64,000 nt of DNA from Pseudomonas flavescens (GTDB lineage Bacteria > Pseudomonadota > Gammaproteobacteria > Pseudomonadales > Pseudomonadaceae), in assembly GCF_013408425.1 (NCBI RefSeq), contig NZ_JACBYV010000001.1, forward strand, positions 2,356,001 to 2,420,000, written 5' to 3'. Below the pieces are notes generated by a model. It was not told the DNA's origin. It made no database searches and saw nothing but the letters and a program-made list of their open reading frames with translations. The first letter of the stretch is position 1; each line of letters begins with the position of its first letter. The translations under genes and the position numbers were made by a program. Positions 25,725 to 35,859 of the stretch are shown here, one piece after another.

Positions 25725-26500
25725 GCACCCACCAACCGGCACCGACCGAACTGGCTACGGCGGTCCACACGCTGAAGATTCTCACGGTCAATACCCACAA
25801 GGGGTTCACCGCTCTGAATCGGCGTTTCATCCTGCCGGAGCTGCGCGATGCGGTCCGCACGTTGTCGGCGGACATGGTGTTCCTGCAGGAGGTGCACGGT
25901 ACCCACGAGCACCACGCCAAGCGCTACGAAGAATGGCCAGCGACGCCACAATACGAGTTTCTCGCCGACAGCATGTGGCCGCAGTTCGCCTACGGCCGCA
26001 ATGCCGTTTACCCCCACGGCGACCACGGCAATGCACTGCTGTCGAAGTTTCCCATCCTGCGCCACGAGAACCTGGATATCTCCATTGGCACCCAGGAGCA
26101 GCGCGGGCTGCTGTACTCGGTGCTCGACGTGCCGGGCCACGCCGAAGTACACGCCATCTGCGTGCACCTGGGGCTGCGGGAAATCCATCGCAAGCAGCAG
26201 CTCGGTCTGCTCTGCAAGGTGCTCGACCGCCTGCCTGCCGATGCGCCGGTGATCGTCGCGGGTGACTTCAACGACTGGCGCAAACGTGCCGACGGCTTGC
26301 TGGCCGCCAGCGGTCTGAAGGAAGCCTTCGTCAGCGAACATGGCGCGCCGGCAAAGAGCTTTCCCGCGCGCTGGCCGCTGCTCTGCCTAGATCGCATCTA
26401 CGTGCGCAACGCAACCACTCACAACCCGCAGGTGCTGTCGACCCGCCCCTGGTCGCACCTGTCGGATCATGCACCGTTGGCTGTGGAGATACGGCTATGA
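25721..26500 (+). CDS. ybhP: Endonuclease/exonuclease/phosphatase family protein (YbhP-like)
   Basis: A 259-residue EEP-fold hydrolase. Visible catalytic segments are [19 protein letters not shown] (metal-binding Glu), [11 protein letters not shown] (catalytic Asp/Asn) and [12 protein letters not shown] (SDH motif). No signal peptide. It sits immediately before a cardiolipin synthase B gene and a YbhN-like gene, the same trio as E. coli ybhP-ybhO-ybhN, with 4-nt overlaps throughout. A phosphodiester in phospholipid metabolism is a reasonable guess for the substrate. Confidence 0.88.
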   Translation: MSTHQPAPTELATAVHTLKILTVNTHKGFTALNRRFILPELRDAVRTLSADMVFLQEVHGTHEHHAKRYEEWPATPQYEFLADSMWPQFAYGRNAVYPHGDHGNALLSKFPILRHENLDISIGTQEQRGLLYSVLDVPGHAEVHAICVHLGLREIHRKQQLGLLCKVLDRLPADAPVIVAGDFNDWRKRADGLLAASGLKEAFVSEHGAPAKSFPARWPLLCLDRIYVRNATTHNPQVLSTRPWSHLSDHAPLAVEIRL

Positions 26501-27729
26501 AGTACGACTGGCGTGATGGCAACCAGGTCGATTTGCTGATCAACGGCGAGGATTTCTTTCCTGCCGTGTTTGAAAGCATCCGCAACGCCCAGCGCGAGGT
26601 GCTGCTGGAAACCTTCATCATCTTCGAAGACAAAGTTGGCATGGAGCTGCAGGAAGCGTTGATCGCTGCCGCGCATAACGGCGCCCGCGTGGAGATCACC
26701 GTGGACGGCTACGGTACCGCCGACCTGTCGAAAGAATACGTCGCGGCGCTGGTCGCTGCCGGCGTGCGCGTGCACATGTTCGATCCGGGCAAGCGCCTGA
26801 TGGGCATGCGCACCAACCTGTTCCGCCGCCTGCACCGCAAGATCGTGGTGATCGACAGCGAGCTGGCCTACATCGGCGGCATCAACTATGGCGTCGATCA
26901 CCTCATCGCCAATGGGCCGATGGCCAAGCAGGACTACGCGCTTCGCGTTCGCGGGCCGATCGTTGCCGATCTGCACGCGGCCAGCGAGCGCCTGCTGCAA
27001 GCGCGCGACGACCGTGAAGTGGCCCTGCGCCGCAGCAATCAGCCGACTCAGCATCGTCATGCAGGCAACAGCCGGATGCTCATGGCGATCCGCGACAACG
27101 GCGACGACACCAACACCATCGAACAGCATTACCTGGACGCCATCCGCAACGCCCAGCATCGTCTGGTGGTGGCCAACGCCTATTTCTTTCCCGGCTACCG
27201 CCTGCTGCGCGAATTGCGCAACGCGGCGCGGCGTGGGGTCAAGGTCACCCTGATTCTTCAGGGCCAACCGGACATGCCGCTGGTGCGGTTGTGCTCGCGG
27301 CTGACCTACAACTACCTGCTGCGCGACGGCGTGACCATCTACGAATACTGCCAGCGCCCGCTGCACGGCAAGGTGGCGCTGGCCGACCACGAATGGTCGA
27401 CCGTGGGCTCCAGCAATCTGGACCCCCTGAGCCTGTCGCTGAATCTGGAAGCCAACGTGATCGTCCGTGACCCGGCCCTCAATCGCCGGTTATACGAGCA
27501 CCTGATGGAACTGGCCACCTCGAGCTGCAAATCGGTGCCGCTAAAGCGGGTGATGCGCGGCTACTGGTGGCGCGCGCCGCTGATCTTCATGTGCTTCCAC
27601 TTCCTGCGCCACTTTCCGGCCATCGCCGGCTGGTTCCCGGCCCACTCGCCACGGCTCAAGCTCTTGCAACCGAACGTCGAGGCGCCACAGTGCAACACCC
27701 TGCAGATCGACCAGGAGAAAGTCTCGTGA
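26497..27729 (+). CDS. clsB: Cardiolipin synthase B (phospholipase D superfamily)
   Basis: A 410-residue PLD-superfamily enzyme with two HKD motifs: [16 protein letters not shown] in the first half and [20 protein letters not shown] in the second. It lacks the N-terminal membrane helices of ClsA, as expected for ClsB/YbhO. It should make cardiolipin from phosphatidylglycerol and another phospholipid at the inner membrane. It overlaps its neighbours by 4 nt on both sides. Confidence 0.92.
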   Translation: MKYDWRDGNQVDLLINGEDFFPAVFESIRNAQREVLLETFIIFEDKVGMELQEALIAAAHNGARVEITVDGYGTADLSKEYVAALVAAGVRVHMFDPGKRLMGMRTNLFRRLHRKIVVIDSELAYIGGINYGVDHLIANGPMAKQDYALRVRGPIVADLHAASERLLQARDDREVALRRSNQPTQHRHAGNSRMLMAIRDNGDDTNTIEQHYLDAIRNAQHRLVVANAYFFPGYRLLRELRNAARRGVKVTLILQGQPDMPLVRLCSRLTYNYLLRDGVTIYEYCQRPLHGKVALADHEWSTVGSSNLDPLSLSLNLEANVIVRDPALNRRLYEHLMELATSSCKSVPLKRVMRGYWWRAPLIFMCFHFLRHFPAIAGWFPAHSPRLKLLQPNVEAPQCNTLQIDQEKVS

Positions 27730-28718
27730 GCGAGCCCGACGACAAGCAAGGCAAACCGGTATGGCGCTGGGCCAAGCGCCTGCTGACCCTGTGCTTTTTC
27801 ATCCTGGTGCCGGTGCTGCTGTTCATGCTGGTCAAGAACCTCGACTGGCAGGAAGTCAGCAAGGCCCTGCGCGGTTACAGCAGCGGCATTCTGCTCGCCG
27901 CGATCGGCGTCTCGGCGCTGAGCTACGCCGTGTACTCGAGCTTCGACCTGATCGGCCGCGCCTACACCAGCCACAAGCTGCCAGCGCGGCAGATCCTGCC
28001 GCTGACCTTCGTCTGCTACGCCTTCACGCTCAACCTGAGTTCCTGGGTGGGCGGCGTCGCCCTGCGCTATCGCCTGTATTCGCGCCTCGGCCTCAAGGTT
28101 TCGACCATCACCCGCGTATTGAGCATGAGCCTGATCACCAACTGGCTGGGTTACATCCTGCTGGCAGGCGTGATCTTCACCTTCGGCCTGCTCAAGCTGC
28201 CGGAAGGCTGGGCCATCGGCGCCACGGGCCTGCGCATCATCGGCCTGGCGTTGCTGGCGGTGGGCATCGGCTACCTGCTCGCCTGCCAGTTCTCCAAACG
28301 CCGAACCTGGAAGGTGCGTGGCCATGAACTGACCCTCCCTGCGCTGCCGATGGCGCTGTTGCAGGCGGGCCTGGGTGCACTGAACTGGTCGCTGATGGCG
28401 CTGATCATCTACCTGTTGCTGCCGGAAGAAGCCTTCTACCCGATGATTCTCGGCATTCTGATGATCAGCAGTATCGCCGGAGTGATCACCCATATCCCGG
28501 CCGGGCTGGGCGTCATCGAGGCGGTGTTCATCGCCCTGCTGCAGCACGAAATGTCCAAGGGCAGCATCGTCGCCGCGCTGATCGGCTACCGGGCGATCTA
28601 CTTCCTGTTGCCACTGGCCGTCGCCTGCGTGGTGTATCTGGTGCTGGAAAAGCGGGCCAAGAAGCTGCGCCAGAACGGCAATCAGGACGCTTCCAGCGAA
28701 GCGACCGACCCGGCCTGA
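27726..28718 (+). CDS. ybhN: YbhN/UPF0104 (LPG synthase-type) integral membrane protein
   Basis: A 330-residue polytopic membrane protein of the lysylphosphatidylglycerol-synthase transmembrane family, starting at a GTG that overlaps the clsB stop. Hydrophobic helices include LLTLCFFILVPVLLFMLV, ILLAAIGVSALSYAVY and YILLAGVIFTFGLL, with the signature LNLSSWVGGVALRYRLYSRL and the C-terminal THIPAGLGVIEAVF. There is no catalytic aminoacyl-transfer domain. YbhN-type proteins have been linked to phospholipid movement; here the operon partner clsB supports a lipid role. Confidence 0.88.
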   Translation: MSEPDDKQGKPVWRWAKRLLTLCFFILVPVLLFMLVKNLDWQEVSKALRGYSSGILLAAIGVSALSYAVYSSFDLIGRAYTSHKLPARQILPLTFVCYAFTLNLSSWVGGVALRYRLYSRLGLKVSTITRVLSMSLITNWLGYILLAGVIFTFGLLKLPEGWAIGATGLRIIGLALLAVGIGYLLACQFSKRRTWKVRGHELTLPALPMALLQAGLGALNWSLMALIIYLLLPEEAFYPMILGILMISSIAGVITHIPAGLGVIEAVFIALLQHEMSKGSIVAALIGYRAIYFLLPLAVACVVYLVLEKRAKKLRQNGNQDASSEATDPA

Positions 28719-28811
28719 GGGTCAGCATCGACAGCGGCCCTGCTGACCCAGGTCAAGGGCCGCGACGCCAGACGCGCTAGCTTGAGTTCGAGACTCACAG
28801 GAGTGCGCGAC

Positions 28812-29024
28812 ATGGCCAAGAAATTCCCCCTGCTCCCGAAGAACCCCGAGCGCGTCTGCTGGGGGTGCGACCGCTATTGCGCTGCCGACGACCTGGAGTG
28901 TGGCAACGGTGCAGGCCGCACCCAGCATCCCAGCGAAATGCTCGGTGACGACTGGTACCTGCATGGCGACTGGGGCATCGAGCCTCCTCCCGCCGAACAG
29001 AACCCGAAACAGCGCCTGGTCTAG
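28812..29024 (+). CDS. Small DUF3079 cysteine-containing protein
   Basis: A 70-residue protein (MAKKFPLLPKNPERVCWGCD) with a CWGC...C...C pattern (RYCAADDLECGNG) that could bind a metal, then HPSEMLGDDWYLHGDWG. This matches the short DUF3079 family. I chose the ATG at 28812 with GGAG upstream over one at 28782. Its 3-prime end overlaps the convergent prpF-like gene by 4 nt. Function unknown. Confidence 0.85.
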   Translation: MAKKFPLLPKNPERVCWGCDRYCAADDLECGNGAGRTQHPSEMLGDDWYLHGDWGIEPPPAEQNPKQRLV

Positions 29025-30247
29025 CGCTGGGTCAACGGCAATAGTGCTTCGACCAGCCCTGGCGATGCCCGATACAGCGGTACGTGGCCGCGCAACAATA
29101 CCTGCGCCGTGCGCCGATAGGCGGCACTGCTGACCTGCAGTTTGCCGTCGCGCTCACGGGCCACCACCGTGGTGGCGAGAACGCCCGCCGGGTTTTCGAT
29201 GGCCACCTCGATATCGGCGAACTCGCCAGACGGCGCGGCAAGCCCCGTAGCCACCTGCCAGGCCACTGAGCCCGGGATCAGTGCAGCAGCAGCCAGGCAG
29301 CAGCCACCGGAAACCGCCATCGAAGCATGCAGTGCCTGGGGCGTGAAATAACGCACCGAAATATTACCGCCTGCCTGGGGTGGGCCGACGATGCAGACCT
29401 TGGGCTGGGTTTCGCTGCGCGCCAGTTCGTCCGCCGTCATCAGCTCGCCGTCGCGGCGGCGCAGCTTCATCCGCAACCCCGCTTCGACCCACACGCGGCG
29501 CAGGTCGGCCATGAAGGCCTGGTCGTTCTGCAGGTCGGCGAGGGGCTCATGGGCGGTCTTGCCAAAATCGCTGGCCAGGGTGATGACCATCGGCACCGCC
29601 ACATCCACACAGGACACCGCACGCCCGTCGATCTGTTCGACCGCCTGCCCGGTCGGCAGCAACTGCCCGGTCTTGGCGCCCACGGGATCGTGCAGAAACA
29701 GATCGACCGAGGGAAATTCGCCGCTGACACCGGGAATCGACGCACAGACCAGCGCGCCTTCGGCAGTACGTCCGATGCGCCCGGTGCTGATCACTCCGGT
29801 ATTGCTGTTGCGAATGCTGATGTCACGGCTTTCGCCCGCCGCTGCCGTCACCAGGCCAACGTCCAGCGCCCACAGCGGCAACGCGCTGGACAGGTTGCCG
29901 CAATTCACGCTCCAGTCGATGGCGGCGTGATCACTGGCCAGTTGCGCCAGGGTGCTGACCAATCGCTCGCCGTCACGAGTCGCTTCCCAGTCGACGAAGA
30001 ACACCTTGTTGCTGGTCGGCGCACCACGGCCCAGGCCGGTGATCTGACGATTGCCGGGCTGCGAGCCACTCAGGGGCACACCCATCAGATGGCGCAGCAG
30101 TTCCTCGCGCAGCACCGGATCCGCAGGCGCGAACGGTTCCCAGATCACCAGGCCGGTGGACGTCCCGCCGCGCACATGGTGCACCGGAAACTCGAGCAGG
30201 CCCTCACGCAGACGGGGCTGAAATTCGGCAGACTGCAACATCCGCAT
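29021..30247 (-). CDS. PrpF-family isomerase (methylaconitate or oxalomesaconate type)
   Basis: A 408-residue protein of the PrpF/DUF453 family, which isomerises methylaconitate or tautomerises 4-oxalomesaconate. Signatures: HHVRGGTSTGLVIWEPF near the N-terminus, GLGRGAPTSNKVFFVD, WSVNCGNLSSALPLWALD and RYFTPQALHASMAVSGG. None of prpB, prpC, acnD or gallate genes is adjacent, so the true substrate cannot be assigned. It stands alone on the minus strand. Confidence 0.82.
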   Translation of the reverse strand: MRMLQSAEFQPRLREGLLEFPVHHVRGGTSTGLVIWEPFAPADPVLREELLRHLMGVPLSGSQPGNRQITGLGRGAPTSNKVFFVDWEATRDGERLVSTLAQLASDHAAIDWSVNCGNLSSALPLWALDVGLVTAAAGESRDISIRNSNTGVISTGRIGRTAEGALVCASIPGVSGEFPSVDLFLHDPVGAKTGQLLPTGQAVEQIDGRAVSCVDVAVPMVITLASDFGKTAHEPLADLQNDQAFMADLRRVWVEAGLRMKLRRRDGELMTADELARSETQPKVCIVGPPQAGGNISVRYFTPQALHASMAVSGGCCLAAAALIPGSVAWQVATGLAAPSGEFADIEVAIENPAGVLATTVVARERDGKLQVSSAAYRRTAQVLLRGHVPLYRASPGLVEALLPLTQR

Positions 30248-30330
30248 CGGCAGTTCCTCGTGCTTGGGTGGGCGCCCATCTTAACCTGTTCAGGGGCTTC
30301 GCCTGGTCGGGCGGTGGTGCGATCGTTCGG

Positions 30331-30870
30331 TCGGCTGAAGCCCACCCTACCCCCAGGGCATCGACCGTAGGGTGGCGCTTTAGCCCACCAATACCATTCA
30401 ACACCGATGGTGGCTGGCTATTCAGAGCATGCGGCTCGGAGCTTCGGGCTGTGGGTGTTATCCGTGGTGGGCTGAAGCCCACCCTACCCCCAGGGCATCG
30501 ACCGTAGGGTGGCGCTTTAGCCCACCGAAGCCATTCAACGCCGATGGTGGCTGGTGGCTCAGAGCATGCGGTTCAGTACTTGGGGCTGTGGCCGTTGTTG
30601 TGGTGGGCTGAAGCCCACCCTACTCCCCAGGAGCATCGACCGTAGGGTGGGGCTTAAGCCCACCAAAGCCATTCAACGCCGAGGTGGCTGGACGTTCAAA
30701 GCATGCGGTTCGGAGCTTCGGGCTGTGAGCGTTGTCGGTGGTGGGCTGAAGCCCACCCTACTCCCCAGGGGCATCGACCGTAGGGTGGCGCTTTAACCCA
30801 CCAAAGCCATTCAACGCCGATGGTGGCTCAGAGCATGCGGCTCGGAGCTTGGGCTGTGAGCGTTAACGAA
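30331..30870. repeat. Four tandem copies of a 136-138-bp unit with GTGGGCTGAAGCCCAC palindromes
   Basis: Units begin at about 30331, 30466, 30602 and 30740. Each contains GGTGGGCTGAAGCCCACCCT followed after about 25 nt by the near-inverse GTAGGGTGGCGCTTTAGCCC, so each unit can form hairpins within and between its halves. A spacer follows with CATTCAACGCCGATGGTGGC and AGAGCATGCGG. The fourth unit is slightly shortened. They lie between the prpF-like and mocR genes. No protein or RNA gene is visible in this stretch. Confidence 0.85.
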
Positions 30871-30970
30871 TCATGCCCGACGGGCGCAAGTGCAACTCGG
30901 TGCGTTTCAGCATCATCGACAGTGGGTGGCCCGCCGTGAAGACTCGTCTACAGGCGAAGATGGCGCCTTT

Positions 30971-32443
30971 TTAATCAGACAGTTTCCAGGCACCCCGCAA
31001 GGCCTGCAAGGCCTCGCCGATCGCCTTTTCCGGCACCGCCGCGAAACCCAGTACCAAGCCAGCGCGATCGTCCATCGACGTATCACCGCCAGGTAGCCAG
31101 TAGTTGCTGAGTGGGTTGATCTCCACACCCACCGTCGCCGCACCGGCAACCAGTTCCCGTTCTCGCGCCAGGCTTTCGCAGCGCACGCTCAGATGCAGGC
31201 CGGCGTGTACATCGGGCAGCGGCTCGCAGCCCGGCAGACTTTGCGGCCAGCCCGCCAGCAGCGCATCCCGACGGGCGCGGGCGGCATTGCGCATGCGGCG
31301 GATGTGCCGCTGAAAATGCCCGGCGGCGATGAACGCGGCCATCACCGCCTGGGTGCCGACCTCCGAGTGGCGCATATCCACCGCACGACGCCGGGAGAAG
31401 GCAGTGGCCAGACGGGGTGGCAGCACCAGATAGCCAAGCCGCAGCGCCGGAAAGGCGATTTTGCAGAAAGTGCCGACATAGAGCACACGCTGCCCACGAT
31501 CCAGTGCGGCCAACGGCGCCAGCGGCGTGCCGCTGTAACGGTACTCGCCGTCGTAATCGTCCTCGATGATCCAGGCATCGTTACGCTCGGCCCAGTCGAG
31601 CAGCGCCAGGCGCCTGGGCAGTGACAGCGTCACCCCGGTCGGATACTGGTGCGAAGGCGTGACATAGGCCAGCCGGCACGCCCCTGCCCGCTCCAACTGC
31701 GCGACATCCAGGCCGTCGCCATCGACGGCAATACCGCGCAGCTGCGCGCCGGCAACGCTGAAGGCATGGCCGGCGGCACGGTACCCCGGATCTTCGACGG
31801 CCACCGGATCACCCGGCTCGACCAGTAATTGCGCGCACAGGCTGATCGCCTGCTGTGCGCCGCAGGTGACGATGATCTGCGCCGGATCGCACTGCAGGCC
31901 CCGGCTGCTGCGCAGATAGGCGGCGATCAGTTCGCGCAGTTGCGGGTCACCCGCCGGATCGCCGTAGCCCAGCCGTGCCGGTGACGGCCTGCGCCAGAAA
32001 CGCGCCGACAGCCGCGCCCAGGTCTCGAACGGAAACAGATCGAAAGCCGGCACGCCAACCCGAAACGCCCGCGGTGCGCCGGCTAACGGTGCCGGCAGAT
32101 GGTACTCGTCGAGCCGTTGCAGCGCGGCGCTACTGGCCGTGCCCGGCACATCTGCGGCTGGCGGCTCCGCGACCGCGGAGATGGCGGCCACATAGGTGCC
32201 ATCACCCACCCGGCCCTGCACGTAGCCTTCGGCATAGAGCTGATCCAGCGCACGGTTCACCGTATTGCGGGACACCCCCAGGCGCTCGGCCAATTGCCGG
32301 CTGGCGGGCAGTCGGGTGCCGCCAGGCAGACGGCCGTCGAGCACGCGTTCGCGCAGGGCTTGGTAGAGCTGGCGGGACAATCCCTTGCCAGGCTGCAGAT
32401 GCAGGCCGGAAAGGTCGACCGGCAAAGAAGCTGAAGACGCCAT
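30971..32443 (-). CDS. MocR-type (GntR-aminotransferase) transcriptional regulator
   Basis: A 490-residue fusion. Residues about 20-90 form a GntR winged helix ([20 protein letters not shown]). From about 125 onward it is an aminotransferase class I fold with [14 protein letters not shown], the cofactor-site segment [15 protein letters not shown] (Lys for PLP) and a C-terminal small domain. MocR proteins sense PLP or amines and often control a divergent gene: here the divergent gene is the PaiB-like protein 90 nt away, the likely target together with the two GNAT genes. Low-similarity linker at residues 90-120. Confidence 0.9.
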   Translation of the reverse strand: MASSASLPVDLSGLHLQPGKGLSRQLYQALRERVLDGRLPGGTRLPASRQLAERLGVSRNTVNRALDQLYAEGYVQGRVGDGTYVAAISAVAEPPAADVPGTASSAALQRLDEYHLPAPLAGAPRAFRVGVPAFDLFPFETWARLSARFWRRPSPARLGYGDPAGDPQLRELIAAYLRSSRGLQCDPAQIIVTCGAQQAISLCAQLLVEPGDPVAVEDPGYRAAGHAFSVAGAQLRGIAVDGDGLDVAQLERAGACRLAYVTPSHQYPTGVTLSLPRRLALLDWAERNDAWIIEDDYDGEYRYSGTPLAPLAALDRGQRVLYVGTFCKIAFPALRLGYLVLPPRLATAFSRRRAVDMRHSEVGTQAVMAAFIAAGHFQRHIRRMRNAARARRDALLAGWPQSLPGCEPLPDVHAGLHLSVRCESLARERELVAGAATVGVEINPLSNYWLPGGDTSMDDRAGLVLGFAAVPEKAIGEALQALRGAWKLSD

Positions 32444-32533
32444 TAATTGGCCCTACGAAAGTCACTTAAAATGGATCTTACAACAGACCAATGGCAGTTC
32501 TAGCATGAGTCCGTCCACCTACGGGAATGCTCC

Positions 32534-33160
32534 ATGTACGTACCCTCCGCATTTCGCCAGAACGACCTCGCCGCCCTGCACCGGGAGATTGCCGACTGCC
32601 GCCTGGCTACCCTGATCAGCCATGGCGAGAACGGCTTGCAAGCCAGCCATCTGCCCTTGCTGCTGCGCCCCGGAGAAGGCCGCAACGGCACGCTGTACGG
32701 CCACCTGGCGCGGGCCAATGCGCATTGGCAGGTACTGGCCGAAGGCGGTGAAGCGCTGGTGATCTTCAACAGCGCCGATGCCTATATCAGCCCGTCCTGG
32801 TATCCGGCCAAGGCCGAGCACGGCAAGGTGGTGCCAACCTGGAATTACATCGCAGTGCATGCCTACGGCCAGGCCGCGGTTTTCGATGACAGCGAGCGCC
32901 TGCTGAGCCTGCTCGACGAACTCAGCGCCCGTCACGAGAACCCGCGCCCGCAACCCTGGGCGCTGAGCGATGCTCCCGAGGACTACATCGCCGGCATGCT
33001 GCGCGCCATCGTCGGCTTCGCCCTGCCCATCGAACGCCTGGAGGGCAAATGGAAGCTTGGCCAGAACCGCAGCGAAGCCGATCGCCAGGGCGTGCATGAC
33101 GGTCTCAGCGCCAGCACTGATCCCCGCGACCGCGCCCTGGCGCAGCGAATGAATGACTAA
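32534..33160 (+). CDS. PaiB-like FMN-binding protein
   Basis: A 208-residue split-barrel protein of the FMN-binding negative transcriptional regulator family: MYVPSAFRQNDLAALHREIA at the start, TLISHGENGLQASHLPLLL, LARANAHWQVL, AYISPSWYPAK and VPTWNYIAVHAYG, ending KLGQNRSEADRQGV. In Bacillus, paiB pairs with paiA, an N-acetyltransferase for polyamines; here GNAT genes follow at once. It is transcribed divergently from mocR. Whether it regulates DNA or acts as a flavoenzyme is not known. Confidence 0.88.
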   Translation: MYVPSAFRQNDLAALHREIADCRLATLISHGENGLQASHLPLLLRPGEGRNGTLYGHLARANAHWQVLAEGGEALVIFNSADAYISPSWYPAKAEHGKVVPTWNYIAVHAYGQAAVFDDSERLLSLLDELSARHENPRPQPWALSDAPEDYIAGMLRAIVGFALPIERLEGKWKLGQNRSEADRQGVHDGLSASTDPRDRALAQRMND

Positions 33161-33180
33161 TCACCGAGGAGACTTCGATC

Positions 33181-33618
33181 ATGGAAATACGCGCAATCAC
33201 CGCTGACGATCAGGCTGCCTGGTCGCCACTCTGGCAGGGCTATCTGCGCTTCTACGGGCAGCAGATGCCCGAGGCCACCACAGCCCTGACCTGGCAACGC
33301 TTTCTCGCTGACGACGAACCGATGCATGCGGCTCTCGCCTGGCACGAAGTGCGCGCCATCGGCCTGGTGCACTGGATTTTCCACCGCTCCTGCTGGACGA
33401 CCGGCGATTACTGTTACCTGCAGGATCTGTTCGTCGACGAAAGCGTTCGCGGCAGCGGCGCCGGGCGCGGGCTGATCGAGCATGTTTACGCTCAGGCCAA
33501 GCTGGCTGGCGCTTCGCGGGTGCACTGGCTGACCCATGAAAGCAACACCACCGCCATGCGGCTCTACGATCACATCGCCGACCGCTCCGGTTTCGTGCAA
33601 TACCGCAAGCAGCTGTAA
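33181..33618 (+). CDS. GNAT family N-acetyltransferase
   Basis: A 145-residue acetyltransferase (MEIRAITADDQAAWSPLWQG) with the acetyl-CoA-binding segment LQDLFVDESVRGSGAGRGLI (R/Q-x-x-G-x-G/A type), followed by HWLTHESNTTAMRLYDHIA. It follows the PaiB-like gene by 20 nt with a GAGGAG Shine-Dalgarno, so probably the same operon. The substrate is probably a small amine, by analogy with PaiA. Confidence 0.9.
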   Translation: MEIRAITADDQAAWSPLWQGYLRFYGQQMPEATTALTWQRFLADDEPMHAALAWHEVRAIGLVHWIFHRSCWTTGDYCYLQDLFVDESVRGSGAGRGLIEHVYAQAKLAGASRVHWLTHESNTTAMRLYDHIADRSGFVQYRKQL

Positions 33619-33633
33619 TCAGGAACCCAGACC

Positions 33634-34317
33634 ATGACCGACGACACCCTGCTCGACTGGACACCCGTTTCGCCGCCACCGCGCAGCGCCATCGACGGCC
33701 GCTACGTGTGCCTGGAACCGCTGGACGCAGCAGCGCATGGCGATGATCTCTGGGAGGCGTTGCAAGGAGTGGACAGCGACCCTGCCTTATGGGATTACCT
33801 GCCCTATGGTCCGTTCGCCGAGCGCGCCGGGTTCGATGCCTGGCTGCAGGACAAGCAAAGCACCAGTGACCCGCTGTTCTTCAGCGTGATCGACAAGACC
33901 AGCGGGCGGGCCGTAGGGCTGCTGTCCTTCCTGCGTATCGCGCCCGCCGACGGCTGTATCGAAATCGGCCATATCGCCTTTGGCCACGCCATGCAGCGCT
34001 CCCCCGCCTCAACCGAGGCGATCTGGCTGCTGATGAGCCTGGCGATGGACGACCTGGGCAATCGGCGCCTGGAGTGGAAGTGCAATGCACGCAACGCCCG
34101 CTCGCTGCGCGCCGCCGAACGCCTGGGTTTCGTTCACGAGGGGTTGTTTCGCCAGCACGCGGTAATCAAGGGACAGAACCGCGATACCGCCTGGTTCTCG
34201 ATCATCGACAGCGAATGGCCGCAATGCCGCGACGCCCTACAACGCTGGCTGTCGCCCGACAACTTCGACGAACATGGCAAGCAGCGGCAGCGCCTGGAAG
34301 CATTGCGGGCGAGATAG
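33634..34317 (+). CDS. GNAT family N-acetyltransferase (RimJ/RimL-like)
   Basis: A 227-residue protein with a RimJ-like layout: GRYVCLEPLDAAAHGDDLWE, FFSVIDKTSGRAVGLLSFLR, a CoA-binding IEIGHIAFGHAMQRSPASTE, and the C-terminal signature WKCNARNARSLRAAERLGF. It starts 15 nt after the previous gene and completes the likely paiB-GNAT-GNAT operon. Substrate unknown. Confidence 0.9.
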   Translation: MTDDTLLDWTPVSPPPRSAIDGRYVCLEPLDAAAHGDDLWEALQGVDSDPALWDYLPYGPFAERAGFDAWLQDKQSTSDPLFFSVIDKTSGRAVGLLSFLRIAPADGCIEIGHIAFGHAMQRSPASTEAIWLLMSLAMDDLGNRRLEWKCNARNARSLRAAERLGFVHEGLFRQHAVIKGQNRDTAWFSIIDSEWPQCRDALQRWLSPDNFDEHGKQRQRLEALRAR

Positions 34318-34344
34318 ATATCTATCGGGCAGCCTCAACCACGC

Positions 34345-35205
34345 ATCACGTCACCAATCGCCAGCAAGCTGGCTCCTACGGGATCCCCACTATCGCGTAG
34401 GAGCGTCGCCCTCGGCGCGAAAGCGGTAGCGGCCATACCGCAACCTCGCATCACGGCCACCATTCGCCAGCAAGCTGGCTCCTACGGGATCCCCACCGTC
34501 TTGTAGGAGCCCGCTTGCGGGCGATGCGATGGCAGCCATACCGCAAACCGGCGCAGTGCCCAGGATTCGCCGCGGGATCGCGGCATCCCTGCCAATCGGG
34601 TAGGAGCGTCGCCCTCGGCGCGAAAGCGGTAGCGGCCATCCCGCAACCTCGCACCACGGCCACCATTCGCCAGCAAGCTGGCTCCTACGGGATCCCCGCT
34701 ATCGTGTAGGAGCCCGCTTGCGGGCGATGCGATGGCGGCCATACCGCAAAACGGCGCAGCACCCACGATTCGCCCCGGGATCGCGGCATCCCTGCCAATC
34801 GAGTAGGAGCGTCGCCCTCGGCGCGAAAGCGGTAGCGGCCATCCCGCAACCTCGCACCACGGCCACCATTCGCCAGCAAGCTGGCTCCTACGGGATCCCC
34901 GCTATCGTGTAGGAGCCCGCTTGCGGGCGATGCGATGGCAGCCATATCGCAAAACGGCGCAATGCCCAGGATTCGCCCCGGGATCGCGGCATACATGCCA
35001 ATCGGGTAGGAGCGTCGTCCTCGGCGCGAAATCGGTAGCGGCCATACCGCAACCTCGCATCACGGCCACCATTCGCCAGCAAGCTGGCTCCTACGGAAGC
35101 CCCGCTATCGTGTAGGAGCCCGCTTGCGGGCGATGCGATGGCAGCCATATCGCAAAACGGCGCAATGCCCAGGATTCGCCGCGGGGTCGCGGCGTTATGG
35201 AGGAG
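34345..35205. repeat. REP-type array with an exact 203-bp period
   Basis: Four occurrences of TAGGAGCCCGCTTGCGGGCG begin at 34504, 34707, 34910 and 35113, exactly 203 nt apart each time. Each period also contains the inverted partner CGCCAGCAAGCTGGCTCCTA and a third element TAGGAGCGTCGCCCTCGGCG. A partial unit precedes the first (from about 34345). No gene is visible; several long open frames on both strands here are products of the repeat. The array lies between the second GNAT gene and lysE. Confidence 0.92.
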
Positions 35206-35207
35206 GT

Positions 35208-35813
35208 TCAGAGCGGCGCGCCGAGCCAGGCGGAAATCAGCAGCAACAGCGCCATGGCGTTATTGAAGCGGGTCATGGCTCGGGCCGAGGTGAACAGTTT
35301 GGCAGCGCCCCGTCCGAGCAATGCCCAGCAGCCCAAGCATGGCAAGGCGATAGCCAGGAAGATCGCCGCCAGCAAGGTCACTCGCATTGCCTGCCCGGGG
35401 CCGGGGGTGGCGAACACGCTGACTACCGCCAAGGCCATCATCCAGGTCTTGGGGTTGATCAACTGCAGTGCCGCGCCGGCGAACAGGCCCAATCGCCGCT
35501 CGCCTGGTTGCACATCGGCAGCGCTCAGCGCGGCAGCCGGGCTGCTGAAGATGCGCCACGCCAGGTAGCTCAGCCACAACACGCCGAACCAGGCCATCGC
35601 CCATTGCAGGCGCGGGTGCTGCTGCAGCAATTCGCCCAAGCCAAGCCCGACCGCCACCACGATGGCCGCAGAGCCTGCGCAGGCGCCGAGTACCAGCGGC
35701 AGGGTTGCCGCCACGCCGTAACGGGCGCTGCTGCCCAGCACCAGCACATTGGTAGGCCCCGGAGTGATCGACGCGACGAAAGCGAACAGCATGAAGGGCA
35801 ACAACTGAGTCAT
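35208..35813 (-). CDS. LysE/RhtB family amino-acid exporter
   Basis: A 201-residue inner-membrane exporter of the LysE superfamily with about six hydrophobic segments. The family start is MTQLLPFMLFAFVASITPGP, followed by TNVLVLGSSARYG and, in the middle, GAALQLINPKTWMMALAV. The start at 35813 is preferred because GGAG lies 7 nt upstream; a start at 35846 would add 11 non-hydrophobic residues. It lies just after the AraC gene on the same strand, so it is probably the regulated target. Confidence 0.9.
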   Translation of the reverse strand: MTQLLPFMLFAFVASITPGPTNVLVLGSSARYGVAATLPLVLGACAGSAAIVVAVGLGLGELLQQHPRLQWAMAWFGVLWLSYLAWRIFSSPAAALSAADVQPGERRLGLFAGAALQLINPKTWMMALAVVSVFATPGPGQAMRVTLLAAIFLAIALPCLGCWALLGRGAAKLFTSARAMTRFNNAMALLLLISAWLGAPL

Positions 35814-35859
35814 GAACAGGCTCCAGACAAACCGAGCGCTGATCATGAGTCGGGCAGCG

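Noticed and set aside
28720..28750. Hairpin GGGTCAGCA / TGCTGACCC after ybhN as a terminator
   Set aside because: The loop is long (13 nt) and there is no U tract, so I do not list it as a feature.
34451..35148. Minus-strand frames of 86-103 codons with the phrase IASPASGLL
   Set aside because: These are translations of the 203-nt REP unit and not genes.
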